64,000 nt of DNA from Dyella sp. GSA-30 (GTDB lineage: Bacteria > Pseudomonadota > Gammaproteobacteria > Xanthomonadales > Rhodanobacteraceae). Under the pieces are notes generated by a model that did not search any database, was not told the DNA's origin, and saw only the letters and a list, made by a program, of their open reading frames with translations. The translations under genes and the position numbers were made by a program. Below, one piece after another: positions 26,733 through 36,359 of the stretch. The DNA is taken from positions 2,023,524 to 2,087,523 of the forward strand of contig NZ_AP027042.1 in assembly GCF_027924605.1 (NCBI RefSeq). The letters run 5' to 3'. Position 1 is the stretch's first letter. Each line of letters opens with the position of its first letter.

Positions 26733-26855
26733 GAATATCTCCGGGCGGGATGAATGCGCCGTAGTTAACACCCCCGGTGGCCCCGGACTCAAGCCAACAT
26801 GGAACCTGAGTGCGATCAGGCTCTAAACTTCGGGTATTCCGTCACGGATCGATTC

Positions 26856-27632
26856 ATGAGCGATAGCACACCCGTTCGCACGCCACGGCACCGGGGCATC
26901 TACCTGCTGCCGAACCTGTTCACCACCGGCGCGATGTTCGCCGGGTTCTACGCGATCGTGACCAGCATAGGCGGCAACTACAGCGAAGCGGCCATCGCCG
27001 TCTTTATCGCTGCGCTGCTGGACGGCATGGATGGGCGTGTCGCACGCGCCACCGGGACGCAGAGCGAGTTCGGCGTGCAATACGACTCGCTGTCGGACCT
27101 GATCAGTTTTGGCCTGGCGCCCTCGCTGGTGATGTACACCTGGTCGCTGTCGTCGCTGAAGGACTTCGGCCCGACCTGGGGCAAGATCGGCTGGGCGGCC
27201 GCCTTTATCTATGCCGCATGCGCGGCGCTGCGTCTGGCGCGCTTCAACACCCAGGTGAAGGTGATCGACAAGCGTTACTTCCAGGGCCTGGCCAGCCCGG
27301 CCGCGGCGGCGGTCTGCATGGCCTTTGTGTGGAGCATGGACAAGTTCGGCGTTGCCGGCAGCGACGTTTCCTCGGTCACCTTGCCCATGGCGGTGATCAT
27401 CGGCCTGTTGATGGTCAGCCGGTTCCGCTATTTCAGCTTCAAGTCGTTGCCGACCGGCGAGGGCGGCCGGGTGCCGTTCCTGTGGATGATCGCGGGCGTG
27501 CTCGTGCTGATTCCGTTTTTTGTCGATCCGCCGCGTGTTCTGTTCGTGGTATTCCTGCTCTACGCGCTCTCGGGTCCTGTGTTCACGCTCTGGGGCGTGG
27601 CCACACGCCGTCGCCGCCGGAATGTCGGATGA
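26856..27632 (+). CDS. pssA: CDP-diacylglycerol--serine O-phosphatidyltransferase
   Basis: 258 residues, about eight helices. The CDP-alcohol phosphotransferase motif is complete: D59-G60-x2-A63-R64-x8-G73-x3-D77-x3-D81. It makes phosphatidylserine, the precursor of phosphatidylethanolamine, at the inner membrane. This is the membrane-integral type II enzyme, unlike the E. coli PLD-type PssA. It overlaps the next gene by ATGA (27629-27632), so the two are translationally coupled. Confidence 0.92.
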   Translation: MSDSTPVRTPRHRGIYLLPNLFTTGAMFAGFYAIVTSIGGNYSEAAIAVFIAALLDGMDGRVARATGTQSEFGVQYDSLSDLISFGLAPSLVMYTWSLSSLKDFGPTWGKIGWAAAFIYAACAALRLARFNTQVKVIDKRYFQGLASPAAAAVCMAFVWSMDKFGVAGSDVSSVTLPMAVIIGLLMVSRFRYFSFKSLPTGEGGRVPFLWMIAGVLVLIPFFVDPPRVLFVVFLLYALSGPVFTLWGVATRRRRRNVG

Positions 27633-28126
27633 GTATTTCCACGCTTTCGCATGATCCGCATCGCGCACGTCTGCTGCGCGCGCTCGGCGTGACGCCATGG
27701 GTCCGTCGCCAGCCTTTTGCGGACCCGATACCGGCCGTGTTCGATACGAACGAAGCCGTGGCCGCGCTGCAGGGAACACCAGGCGACAGCATCGTGGTTT
27801 TGCCGGCCGGCTGTCCGGTCGCGCTGCTCGACCTGCTGGGGCGGGCATTCAGCGCCTACGGTCCGTCGCTGGCGCGTGCGGCACGCATCGAAGTCGGTGT
27901 GGATGGGCAACTGGGGCATGTTCCCGAAGCGCGCGCCTATCTGGTCTTCGGTCAGGCCCAGGCGCACGCGTTAGGACGTGTCTTGCCCGCGGCGGTGTTG
28001 AATCGCGCGCAGATCGTGCTGGCCGATGAGCCGCACGAGATTCGCGCCAATGGCGCGGGCAAGCGTCGCCTGTGGAACGCGTTGCGCAGCCTGCGCCGCG
28101 CGCTCGCCAGTGGGGGCGCGGCGTGA
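27629..28126 (+). CDS. Probable divergent DNA polymerase III psi subunit (HolD-like)
   Basis: 165 residues. Ends and context resemble E. coli HolD: near the start LRALGVTPWVRRQP parallels the E. coli LQQLGITQW-LRRP segment that binds chi, and the tail (IRANGAGKRRLWNALRSL) parallels the E. coli LRANPTARAALWQQI. The middle is not alignable by eye. As in E. coli, rimI follows directly, with overlapping stop and start (TGATG). Psi links chi (and so SSB) to the clamp loader. The assignment is inference from two short similarities (E. coli sequence from memory) and synteny; otherwise it is a conserved protein of unknown function. Confidence 0.5.
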   Translation: MSISTLSHDPHRARLLRALGVTPWVRRQPFADPIPAVFDTNEAVAALQGTPGDSIVVLPAGCPVALLDLLGRAFSAYGPSLARAARIEVGVDGQLGHVPEARAYLVFGQAQAHALGRVLPAAVLNRAQIVLADEPHEIRANGAGKRRLWNALRSLRRALASGGAA

Positions 28127-28602
28127 TGGTTGCGGTAGCACGCCCCCAGTCGCAGGTGCGCGCCATGCGTCGCGAGGATCTCGCGGCGGTTGCTGCGTTG
28201 GAGAGTGCTTCCTATGACTTTCCGTGGTCCCCGGGCATCTTTGGTGATTGCCTGAAGGCCGGTCATCCGTGCTGGGTGATGTGCATCGAGGACGAGGTCG
28301 TTGGCTACGGCATTCTTTCCGTGGGGGCGGGCGAGGCGCACATTTTGAACGTGTGCATTGGCCAGTCGTATCGCGGGTTGGGGTTGGGACGGCATCTGAT
28401 GCGTCGCCTGATCGACGTGGCGCGTTGGCATGCGGCTGAGCGCGTCTTTCTTGAGGTGCGGCCGTCGAATCCTGTGGCGCAGGCGTTGTATCGCTCGATG
28501 GGGTTTAACGAGATCGGGCAGCGGCCGAAGTATTACCCGGCTCGCGAAGGGCGAGAGGATGCCATTGTGATGGCGTTGGATTTGGTGGCTGGGAAGGTGT
28601 GA
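28126..28602 (+). CDS. rimI: Ribosomal protein S18 alanine N-acetyltransferase
   Basis: 158 residues, GNAT fold. The acetyl-CoA loop reads QSYRGLGLGRHLMRRLI, and RimI features such as SASYDFPWSPGIF near the start and NPVAQALYRSMGFNEIGQRP-YY near the end are present. It acetylates the N-terminal Ala of ribosomal protein S18. Start ATG 28126 shares its A with the stop of the holD-like gene. Confidence 0.92.
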   Translation: MVAVARPQSQVRAMRREDLAAVAALESASYDFPWSPGIFGDCLKAGHPCWVMCIEDEVVGYGILSVGAGEAHILNVCIGQSYRGLGLGRHLMRRLIDVARWHAAERVFLEVRPSNPVAQALYRSMGFNEIGQRPKYYPAREGREDAIVMALDLVAGKV

Positions 28603-28670
28603 GTGGTCTCTTCCTTCTTTTTATCCGAGTGAACGCCTGTACCCGGACATTTGCCGCAAGTTTTCCTACT

Positions 28671-28694
28671 TCGTCATTCCGGCGCAGGCCGGAA
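28671..28694. repeat. Short dispersed hairpin (CGTCATTCCGGC type)
   Basis: CGTCATTCCGGC is followed by a 4-nt loop and GCCGGAA. Stem TTCCGGC/GCCGGAA is at 28677-28683 and 28688-28694. This type of hairpin is scattered in many proteobacterial genomes; here it opens the gene-free stretch 28603-29208. Confidence 0.5.
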
Positions 28695-28780
28695 GCTTTT
28701 GACGTGACGGTCTGGTTCTTGCCTGGGTGTTCGGGCGACCTGGCCGCCTACGCAGCGGGCGTTTCACTCGCCTGCCGGCG

Positions 28781-28900
28781 AGCGAGTCACTTTCTCTTTG
28801 CTGGCCCACGCTTGCGCGTAGCGCATGCGAACGGCGAAGCCGGCCCGGAGGGCGGAGGACCTTTAGGTCCGGAGTAAAGAGAAAGTAACCAAAGAGAGAA
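28781..28900. repeat. Dispersed repeat with ACTTTCTCTTT/AAAGAGAAAGT ends
   Basis: ACTTTCTCTTT (28789-28799) is the reverse complement of AAAGAGAAAGT (28876-28886); between them lies a GC-rich ~76-nt segment with a GGACCTTTAGGTCC palindrome. I recall this type of element from many Xanthomonadales genomes, where it often gives rise to false short gene calls. Confidence 0.55.
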
Positions 28901-29042
28901 TGGCCTTTAGAGCCAGGGCTCTGAGCAGCATTGAGAGATAAAACCGTTCGGACCGTCTACTCGAACCGATAGCGGACGCTTCTGGCGCTTCTGAGGTACG
29001 CCGGATTGGTGCGCGAGGCGTCGTGGTGGTGAGGACTTAAAG

Positions 29043-29178
29043 CCCCCTCACCCCAACCCTCTCCCCCGGCAAAGCCAGGGGAGAGGGGGTAGGTTACGCA
29101 AGTGCGAAATACTGAAGTTGCCTCAGTTAGCTCCCTCTCCCCTGGCTTTGCCGGGGGAGAGGGTTGGGGTGAGGGGGC
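29043..29178. repeat. REP-like inverted pair (CCCTCACCCCAACCCTCTCC type), copy 1
   Basis: A left arm (29043-29089) and its inverted copy (29131-29178) can form a ~136-nt hairpin; each arm is itself palindromic around CCGGCAAAGCCAGG. It lies between convergent rimI and valS. The remaining parts of the 606-nt gap show no gene. Confidence 0.8.
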
Positions 29179-29208
29179 GGGTGCTTGCGGGGTGCTCTCC
29201 TAAAAGAA

Positions 29209-32037
29209 TCAACCCAGCTTCTGCATCTGCTCGCGCAATGCACTCACCTGCACACTCCAATCGGCAATGCGCTGGCGCTCCTGCTCGACCACGGCGGCAG
29301 GTGCATTGGCGACAAAGTTGGCGTTGCCCAATTTGCCTTCGCACTTCTTGATCTCGCCCTCGATGCGAGCGATCTCCTTGGCCAGACGCGTTTTTTCCGC
29401 GCTCAGATCGATCAATCCAGCAAGCGGGATCATCACGCGCAGCGAACCGACAACGGCTGCCGCAGCGGCCGGTTCATCCGTGCCGGCTTCGATCCATTGC
29501 GGTGTTTCAACGCGTGCAAGGAAGCTGATCTGCGCGGCAAACTTTGCCGCGCGCGCACGATCGCTGGCATCGCCATCGGCCAGCAACAGCGGAATCGTCT
29601 TGCCCGGTGCGATGTTCATTTCCGCACGGATGCGGCGAATGCCGCTCAGCACGTTCTTGAACCACTCGATCTCGGCCGTGGCTGCGTCGTCCGCGACGAT
29701 GTCTTCGGCACGCGGCCATGGACGTTGCATCAAACCGCTTTCGTGCAGGCTCAAGCGCGGCGCGACGTTCTGCCAGATTTCTTCGGTGAGGAAGGGCACG
29801 ATCGGATGCAGTGCACGCAGAATGGTTTCGAGCACGACAAGGAGCGTGTGACGCGTGGATGCTGCCGCTGTCGCGTCATCACCGTTCAACGCCGGCTTGG
29901 ACAGTTCCAGGAACCAGTCGCAGAACTCGTTCCAGGTGAATTCGTACAGTTCCTGCGCAAGCAGATCGAAACGGTAGCTGGTGAAATGCTGCTCGACGTC
30001 GCCCAGCGTCTGCTTCAGGCGCGTGAGAATCCAGCGCTCGGCTTCCGTGGCCGGCAAGCCGGTGGGCGCGGGTAGCTCGCCTTCGGGCAGATTCATCAAC
30101 ACGAAGCGCGCCGCGTTCCACAGCTTGTTGCAGAACGCCTTGTAGCCTTCGGCACGCTTGATGTCGAAGTTGATCGTGCGGCTGTAGCTGGCCAGTGCGG
30201 CGAAAGTGAAGCGCAGCGCATCGGTGCCGATCGCCGGGATGCCGCTGGGGTAATCCTTGCGGATGCGCTTTTCGACTTTCTCGCGCACCTGCGGGATCAA
30301 CAGCGACCGGGTGGATTTCTCGACCAGCGGTTCGAGCTCGATACCGTCGATCAAATCCAGCGGATCGAGCGTATTGCCCTTGGATTTGGACATCTTCTGG
30401 CCCTCGGCGTCGCGCACGATGGCGTTGATGTACACCTCGCGGAACGGTACCTGGCCGGTGAAGTACTTGGTCGCCATCACCATGCGCGCGACCCAGAAGA
30501 AGATGATGTCGAAGCCGGTGACCAGCACGGCGCTGGGCAGGAACAGCTTGTCGTTTTCCCAGTTGGCAACGATCTCGCCGCGCTCGTTCTTGATCGGCCC
30601 ATTGGCCGGCCAGCCGAGCGTGGAGAACGGCCACAGCGCCGAACTGAACCAGGTGTCAAGCACGTCGTCGTCCTGGCGCAGCGTGCCGACCGGTTCGACC
30701 GTGGCATGCGCACGCGCGTCGGCTTCGTTCTCGCCGACGAAGATATTGCCCGCCTCGTCGTACCACGCCGGGATGCGGTGGCCCCACCACAGCTGGCGGC
30801 TGATGCACCAGTCCTGGATGTTGTCGAGCCACTGCGTATACGTGGTGGACCAGTTTTCCGGCACGAATTTGATCTCGCCGCTGCGCACGGCGTCGAGCGC
30901 GGGCTCGGTAATGGCCTTGCGGCCGCCGGGACGGCCGTCGGCCTGCACGTCGGTGGTCAGGTCGACAAACCACTGGTCGGTCAGCATCGGCTCGATCACC
31001 GCGTCCGAGCGCTGGCTCACCGGCACCTGCAACTTGTGTGGCTTGGTTTCGACCAGCAGGCCGGAGGCTTCGAGGTCGGCAAGAATCTGCTTGCGCGCGT
31101 CGTAGCGGTCCAGACCGCGGTATTTCTCCGGCGCGTTGTCGTTGACCTTCGCGTCCAGCGTGAAGATATCGATCGGTGCAAGGTTGTGACGCTGGCCGAT
31201 CGCGTAGTCGTTGAAGTCGTGCGCGGGCGTGATCTTGACGCAACCGGTGCCGAACTCGCGTTCGACATAGTCGTCGGCGATCACCGGGATCTCACGGCCG
31301 GACAGCGGCAGGTGCAACATCTTGCCGACCAGATGCGCATAGCGCTCGTCTTCCGGATGCACGGCCACGGCGACGTCGCCGAGCATGGTCTCCGGGCGCG
31401 TGGTGGCTACCACGACGCTATCGCTGCCATCGGCGGTGAGATAGCGGATCGACCACAGGTGGCCGTCGCGCTCGACGTTGTTCACCTCAAGGTCGGACAC
31501 CGCCGTCTGCAATGCCGGGTCCCAGTTCACCAGGCGGTTGCCGCGGTAGATCAGGCCCGCGCGATACCACTCGACGAACACCTTGCGCACGGCGTCGGAC
31601 AGGCCCTCGTCCATGGTGAAGCGCTCACGCGACCAGTCGGCGGCCACGCCCAGGCGGCGCATCTGATTGGTGATGGTGGAGCCCGACTCTTCCTTCCACT
31701 GCCACACGCGCTCGACGAACGGCTCGCGACCCAGGTCGTGGCGGGTTTGACCCGCGGCGGCGAGCTGGTTCTCGACGATCTTCTGGGTGGCGATGCCGGC
31801 ATGGTCCGTACCCACCTGCCACAGCGTGTTGAAGCCGCGCATGTTGTGGTAGCGGATCAGCATGTCCATCACGGTCTGCTGGAAGGCATGGCCCATATGC
31901 AGCGTGCCGGTCACGTTCGGCGGCGGCAGCAGGATGCTGTACGGCGTGCCCTTGCCCGACGGCTTGAAGTCGCCGCTGGCTTCCCACCGGGCATACCACC
32001 TGGACTCGATCTGGCTGGGCTCGAAACTCTTTTCCAT
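29209..32037 (-). CDS. valS: Valyl-tRNA synthetase
   Basis: 942 residues, normal for the bacterial enzyme. HIGH-type motif HMGH at 47-50 and KMSKS at 548-552 define the class I active site; the CP1 editing domain lies between (about 200-400); the C-terminal 70 residues form the coiled coil that binds tRNA ([19 protein letters not shown]). The ATG at 32037 starts the canonical MEKSFEP sequence; the frame reaches further upstream without a good start. In E. coli valS follows holC; here it does not. Confidence 0.97.
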   Translation of the reverse strand: MEKSFEPSQIESRWYARWEASGDFKPSGKGTPYSILLPPPNVTGTLHMGHAFQQTVMDMLIRYHNMRGFNTLWQVGTDHAGIATQKIVENQLAAAGQTRHDLGREPFVERVWQWKEESGSTITNQMRRLGVAADWSRERFTMDEGLSDAVRKVFVEWYRAGLIYRGNRLVNWDPALQTAVSDLEVNNVERDGHLWSIRYLTADGSDSVVVATTRPETMLGDVAVAVHPEDERYAHLVGKMLHLPLSGREIPVIADDYVEREFGTGCVKITPAHDFNDYAIGQRHNLAPIDIFTLDAKVNDNAPEKYRGLDRYDARKQILADLEASGLLVETKPHKLQVPVSQRSDAVIEPMLTDQWFVDLTTDVQADGRPGGRKAITEPALDAVRSGEIKFVPENWSTTYTQWLDNIQDWCISRQLWWGHRIPAWYDEAGNIFVGENEADARAHATVEPVGTLRQDDDVLDTWFSSALWPFSTLGWPANGPIKNERGEIVANWENDKLFLPSAVLVTGFDIIFFWVARMVMATKYFTGQVPFREVYINAIVRDAEGQKMSKSKGNTLDPLDLIDGIELEPLVEKSTRSLLIPQVREKVEKRIRKDYPSGIPAIGTDALRFTFAALASYSRTINFDIKRAEGYKAFCNKLWNAARFVLMNLPEGELPAPTGLPATEAERWILTRLKQTLGDVEQHFTSYRFDLLAQELYEFTWNEFCDWFLELSKPALNGDDATAAASTRHTLLVVLETILRALHPIVPFLTEEIWQNVAPRLSLHESGLMQRPWPRAEDIVADDAATAEIEWFKNVLSGIRRIRAEMNIAPGKTIPLLLADGDASDRARAAKFAAQISFLARVETPQWIEAGTDEPAAAAAVVGSLRVMIPLAGLIDLSAEKTRLAKEIARIEGEIKKCEGKLGNANFVANAPAAVVEQERQRIADWSVQVSALREQMQKLG

Positions 32038-32139
32038 CGGGGACTCGCGTTGGCGCGCCGGGGCGCGCTGGATAGGGGCTAAGCCCTCTATTGTAAGGGG
32101 TGGGGTGGGGTGTGCCAAAACCGGGCCGCCGGGCGCCTT

Positions 32140-32847
32140 CTAGCGCCCAAATTGGCGCTGTTGGGCGCGGCATACGCTCAGGACTACCGCCAGGAAAAGG
32201 GCCAGCGCGAACAGGCAGAGCAGGCCGTGCGCGGTGTCCATCTGGAGATAGAGGCGTTGCTGTTCCAGCGTGGCGTCGACGTAAATGCAAAACGTCAAAT
32301 ACACGGCGAGGAGGCGAGCTACCCACATCGGCCACCAGGCCCACAACAGGATTGGTGAGCTTCGGTGAGCCCACCCGTGCACATCAATACTCGCTCGCCA
32401 CAGCCGGCTCATATAGAGCGCCGGCAGCACGAGATTGGCCAGAGGCACAAAATACCAGCCCACTGCCCAGCTTGGCCGGCCCACCTCTTGAGCCGCATTG
32501 GCGTTGACGTTCTGCATGGCTCGATAGATCCAACATGCCGTCAGCATGTATAGCAGGAGCTGCAATGGCAGATGCATGCTTTCTGGCCAGTACTTCAGCG
32601 CGTACGCAAGCCCGGTGGGACCCATGGGGGCTGAAACGAAATCCGGTGTCACCGGAGACGAGTGTACGATCGGTGGCGAGAGTTCCGGTAAAGCCTTCAA
32701 GTCTGCGCGGATGTGTACCAGTAACGAGGCAGCATCCGCCAACGCACCGGCCGCGATCAAGCCAGCGAGTGGCCACAGCGACCTCCATCGAGGCCTGCTC
32801 AAGGCTGCATGCTCGAGAGGCTCAGCATTGTTGCCCGATATCGCCAT
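32140..32847 (-). CDS. DUF4328 membrane protein, copy 1
   Basis: 235 residues with about five helices; the DUF4328 core is seen in the run of helices around YMLTACWIYRAMQNVNANA, GWYFVPLANLVLPALYMSRLWRAS and the last helix, where conserved Trp and Asn line the helices. Ends in RAQQRQFGR, almost the same as copy 2 (QAQRRQFGA). Start ATG 32847 (MAISGNN) is preferred over a TTG at 32880 by comparison with copy 2, although no good ribosome-binding site is visible. Function unknown. Confidence 0.78.
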   Translation of the reverse strand: MAISGNNAEPLEHAALSRPRWRSLWPLAGLIAAGALADAASLLVHIRADLKALPELSPPIVHSSPVTPDFVSAPMGPTGLAYALKYWPESMHLPLQLLLYMLTACWIYRAMQNVNANAAQEVGRPSWAVGWYFVPLANLVLPALYMSRLWRASIDVHGWAHRSSPILLWAWWPMWVARLLAVYLTFCIYVDATLEQQRLYLQMDTAHGLLCLFALALFLAVVLSVCRAQQRQFGR

Positions 32848-32997
32848 GGAGGCCTGCAGGAGTGACGAGCTGTGAGGCAACCGTAGGTAGCGGCTAACAC
32901 CGCTCTACCCCGCATCACCGAACCGGCGCGAGGCCGGGGTTCGACGATCATGCATGGCAAGTTCGATACGCACAAGCTGCCCATGCAACAGTCGACA

Positions 32998-33705
32998 CTA
33001 GGCTCCGAACTGTCGCCGTTGGGCCTGGGTAACGCGCAGGACCACGATAACGGACAAGACTAGGGCGAGAAGGGAAATCAGATCGTGCTCGATGAGCCGC
33101 TTTTCGAATCGAATGTGATATTCGATCGAGTTGCCGAGGAATATCGAGAGCTTGATGCTGAGCACGCTTGCCAGCCACACCATCCACCATATCGGTAACA
33201 GTAGAGGTGTGCTTCGCTGTTTCCAGTCATGTATGTCGATGCTGGCTCGCCAAAGCCGATCCAGGAAAAAAATGGAAGAGATCAGATTGACCGCAGGAAT
33301 CAGGCACCAGATTGCCGCTCGTGCAGGCTTGCCGATACTGCTGGCATATCTAGCGTTGAGGTTTTCGATACCTTGATAGAGCCAGCACGCGGCCAGGATG
33401 TATAGCAGTACCTGGAGTGGGTAATGCATGTTTTGCAGCAAATGATCTAGCCAGTATTGGAAGCCCATGGGCCGCATGGATTCCGCATTGCTCGTACCAC
33501 CGGATGAGGGTGAAGCCACAATGATCGGCTGAAGCATCCGATGGATGTCTTTCGTCCTGGCGACAATATCGGCTATCAACGAGGTGATATCGACCACTGC
33601 ACTGATGCCAAACAAACCAGCAAGTATCGATAGCGAAGCCCATCGAGGCGGTAAGGCCCCGGCCTTGTGCCGATGGTCAGCAAGAACTCCATCATCCCCT
33701 GACAT
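32998..33705 (-). CDS. DUF4328 membrane protein, copy 2
   Basis: 235 residues, the same length and plan as copy 1; both contain a Pro/Ser-rich periplasmic segment after the first helix, then (S)MRPMGFQYWLDHLLQ-type sequence, ACWLYQGIENLNARYA, and DRLWRASIDIHDW. AAGGAG eight bases before the ATG (33705) fixes the start. Copies 1 and 2 are tandem paralogues, diverged, in the same direction with a 150-nt gap. Role unknown. Confidence 0.82.
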   Translation of the reverse strand: MSGDDGVLADHRHKAGALPPRWASLSILAGLFGISAVVDITSLIADIVARTKDIHRMLQPIIVASPSSGGTSNAESMRPMGFQYWLDHLLQNMHYPLQVLLYILAACWLYQGIENLNARYASSIGKPARAAIWCLIPAVNLISSIFFLDRLWRASIDIHDWKQRSTPLLLPIWWMVWLASVLSIKLSIFLGNSIEYHIRFEKRLIEHDLISLLALVLSVIVVLRVTQAQRRQFGA

Positions 33706-33763
33706 CGCGATCGCTCCTTGAATGGGAGGGCTATGTCGGGAAAGTATCACGCCACCTCAGCCC

Positions 33764-33854
33764 GCAATCTTTGTAGGAGCGACTTCAGTCGCGACAAGCC
33801 TTGACGTAGCCGCCGGTCGCGACTGAAGCCGCTCCTACAAACCAGGTGGCTTTT
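33764..33854. repeat. REP element (TGTAGGAGCGACTTCAGTCGCGAC type), copy 1
   Basis: TTTGTAGGAGCGACTTCAGT at 33770 is mirrored by ACTGAAGCCGCTCCTACAAA at 33822, giving a long imperfect hairpin. Flanks GCAATC (left) and CAGGTGGCTTT (right) recur at the other copy at 61699-61789. Such REPs are spread in pseudomonads and xanthomonads. Confidence 0.82.
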
Positions 33855-33873
33855 CAGGGAAAGAGGGCACACT

Positions 33874-33903
33874 CCTGGCGAGCCGTGAGGGCGGCTCGCC
33901 AGG
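33874..33903. terminator. Stem-loop downstream of the GH92 gene
   Basis: CCTGGCGAGCC (33874-33884) and GGCTCGCCAGG (33893-33903) make an 11-bp perfect stem 12 nt after the GH92 stop. No T run follows on the minus strand, so it may protect the 3' end rather than act as an intrinsic terminator. Confidence 0.45.
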
Positions 33904-33914
33904 GGCGCTTGGCT

Positions 33915-36338
33915 TCAGGATGCCTGCTGGGTTGCCGGCATGCCGAAGGCGGGTGGTCGGTCGGTGAGGGCCGAGCCGAACGAGGGGTTGGGCTTGTCGC
34001 CCATCTGGAACGAGAGCGTGCCGCCGGCGGTCAGCTCGGCGTGGCTGATCCAGCTCTTTGTCCACGGCTTGCCGTTCCAGGTGACCGACTGGATATACGG
34101 CTTGCCGGGGCCATTGCCCTGCGTCTGCACGATCAGGCTCTTGTTGCCACCAAGCTGCACTTCGGCGCGATCGAGCAAGGGACTGCCGAAAACGTAGTTG
34201 GTGCTGACCGGATCGACCGCATAAAGCCCGAGCGCGCTCATCACGTACCACGCGCTCATCTGGCCGCAATCCTCGTTGCCGGGCAGGCCATCGGGTGCGG
34301 GCAGATACATGGTTTCCAGCAGCATGCGCACACGCGCCTGCGTCTTGTGATGCGCGCCGCTGTACGCGTAGAGATAGGGCACGTGATGTGCCGGCTCGTT
34401 GCCGAAGGCGTACTGGCCGACCATGCCGGCGATATCCGGCGGCGCATCGTCGGGCAGTTCGGACGATGCCGCAAACAAGGCATCCAGCTTCTGCTCGAAC
34501 GCCTTGGCGCCGCCGAACAGTTCCATATACGCGTAAACGTCGTGCTGATTGAGGAAGGTCGCCTGCCAGGCATTCGACTCGGTGAAGTCGCGCCACTTCT
34601 TCGAATGCCCCATCGCACGCGGATCGAACGGCTCCAGCCACTTGCCGTCGCTACCGCGCGGACGCACGAAGTTCTTTGTCTTGTCGAACACATTGCGATA
34701 GTTGCGCGACCGCTCGCGCAACGCCTTGGCGTCACCATGTTCGCCCACCGCATCGGCCATATGCGCCATGACCCAGTCGTCATAGGCGTACTCGAGCGTT
34801 TTGCTGACCGCTTCGTTTTGCAGATCGCTGGGGATGTAGCCGCGCTTGCGGTATTCGGCCAAGCCGAAATAGTCGTCGTCCATCGCGCGCTTGCGATAGA
34901 TCGGCCAGGCCTTGGCGTAGTCGATGCCAGTAAAGCCCTTGGCCTGCGCTTCGGCGATCACGACCGCCGAGTGATAGCCGATCATGCACACCGTCTCGAT
35001 ACCCTGCAGCGGCCATACCGGCGGCCCGGCGGGGCTCTCGGCAGCCATGCGTACGAGTCCGTTGACCAGATCGGGCACACGATCGGGCTGGAACAAGGTC
35101 AGCAGCGGATGCTCGGCGCGATACGTATCCCACAGCGAATACGTGCTGTAGTTGTGCTGGCCGGCCGGAAGCTGGTGCACCTGCATGTCCATGCCGCGAT
35201 AGCGGCCGTCGGTATCACTGAACAGCGTCGGTGCGACCATGGTGTGATAAAGCGCGCTGTAGAACGTGCGCTTGATATCGTCCGATGGCGTGTCGATACG
35301 AATGCGGCTCAGCTCTCGCTCCCAGGCTTCCTGGGCGTCGTTGCGCACACCATCGAAATCCCAGGCGGGAATTTCCGCGGCGAGGTTGCGCAGTGCGCCT
35401 TCGACGTCGACGCCGGAGATGCCGACCTTGACCAGCAAAGGCGCGCTATCGGCCTTGTCGAAAAACAGCGCGGCCTTGAGGTCGATGCCCTTGGCCTGCG
35501 CGCTGCCGCTGGGCAGCGGCGCATCGTTCGAATACAGCGTCGAGCGATTGAACGGGCGCGATACTTTCAGCGCGAAATAGATATGCCGCCCATTGGCCCA
35601 CTGATGCACCACGCGCGAACCGACCAGCGTGTCGTTGCCGATCAGTTTGAGCTCGGCATCGGTCACCTTGGTCGGTGTTTTCGGATCGTCGTGGAAACCA
35701 TGCGCGAGATCGATCAGCAGATGTGCTTCGCCGCTGTCCTGGAACGTGTAGCGATGGATGCCGGCGCGCTCGGTGGCGGTGAGTTCCGCCAATACCTTGG
35801 TATCGGTCAACTGCACGCTGTAGTAGCCAGGGTGCGCCTGCTCCTGCGTGTAGCGCGAGCGATAGCCTTTCAGGTGCGTCTTGTAACCCTTCGGCTCGGT
35901 CTTGCCGGGCCGTACGCCGTCGAAACGCGAGTGATAGTTCACGCCGTCGTACTGGCGATCACCGGGCTGCAGGCGGACCTCGCCGATGGCCGGCACGACG
36001 AGCACGTCGAGCATGTCGGCGGCACCGGTGCCGCTCAGATGGGTATGCGAGAAGCCCATGATCGATCCGTCGCCCTGGTGATAGCCGGAGCTGCCGTCCC
36101 ATTGCGAGTCGTTGGTGTCGGGGCTCAACTGCATCATGCCGAAGGGCATCGTCGGGCCGGGATACGTGTGGCCATGGCCGCCGGTGCCGACAAAGACGTC
36201 CACGTGGCGCGACACGCGATCGGTGGGGACATTCCTGCCTCGCGTGACAGGCATCGCAAAGGCAGGGAGCGCGCCAAGCTGGCTGCCCAGGACAGTGAGG
36301 GAGGCCATGCCTTGCAAGAACCGGCGACGCGTCAACAT
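33915..36338 (-). CDS. Glycoside hydrolase family 92 alpha-mannosidase, Tat-exported
   Basis: 807 residues. GH92 hallmarks: VFVGTGGHGHTYPGPTMPFG near residue 48 and MMQLSPDTND after it, GFSHTHLSGTG, and DCGQMSAWYVMSALGLY in the C-terminal alpha/alpha-barrel. These Ca2+-dependent enzymes remove alpha-1,2- (also 1,3- or 1,4-) linked mannose. The N-terminus MLTRRRFLQGMASLTVLG is a twin-arginine signal, so it acts in the periplasm or outside. Last gene of the mannan operon, 21 nt after GH125. Confidence 0.93.
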   Translation of the reverse strand: MLTRRRFLQGMASLTVLGSQLGALPAFAMPVTRGRNVPTDRVSRHVDVFVGTGGHGHTYPGPTMPFGMMQLSPDTNDSQWDGSSGYHQGDGSIMGFSHTHLSGTGAADMLDVLVVPAIGEVRLQPGDRQYDGVNYHSRFDGVRPGKTEPKGYKTHLKGYRSRYTQEQAHPGYYSVQLTDTKVLAELTATERAGIHRYTFQDSGEAHLLIDLAHGFHDDPKTPTKVTDAELKLIGNDTLVGSRVVHQWANGRHIYFALKVSRPFNRSTLYSNDAPLPSGSAQAKGIDLKAALFFDKADSAPLLVKVGISGVDVEGALRNLAAEIPAWDFDGVRNDAQEAWERELSRIRIDTPSDDIKRTFYSALYHTMVAPTLFSDTDGRYRGMDMQVHQLPAGQHNYSTYSLWDTYRAEHPLLTLFQPDRVPDLVNGLVRMAAESPAGPPVWPLQGIETVCMIGYHSAVVIAEAQAKGFTGIDYAKAWPIYRKRAMDDDYFGLAEYRKRGYIPSDLQNEAVSKTLEYAYDDWVMAHMADAVGEHGDAKALRERSRNYRNVFDKTKNFVRPRGSDGKWLEPFDPRAMGHSKKWRDFTESNAWQATFLNQHDVYAYMELFGGAKAFEQKLDALFAASSELPDDAPPDIAGMVGQYAFGNEPAHHVPYLYAYSGAHHKTQARVRMLLETMYLPAPDGLPGNEDCGQMSAWYVMSALGLYAVDPVSTNYVFGSPLLDRAEVQLGGNKSLIVQTQGNGPGKPYIQSVTWNGKPWTKSWISHAELTAGGTLSFQMGDKPNPSFGSALTDRPPAFGMPATQQAS

Positions 36339-36359
36339 GTGTTTGTACTCCTCAACGAT

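Noticed and set aside
28599-28877. Possible 92-residue gene after rimI
   Set aside because: Its second half is the dispersed repeat read as protein and it has no ribosome-binding site; false gene calls from this repeat are common.
28781-29178. CRISPR-like repeats
   Set aside because: The repeats are inverted and of different types, without regular spacers; no CRISPR array is in the window.
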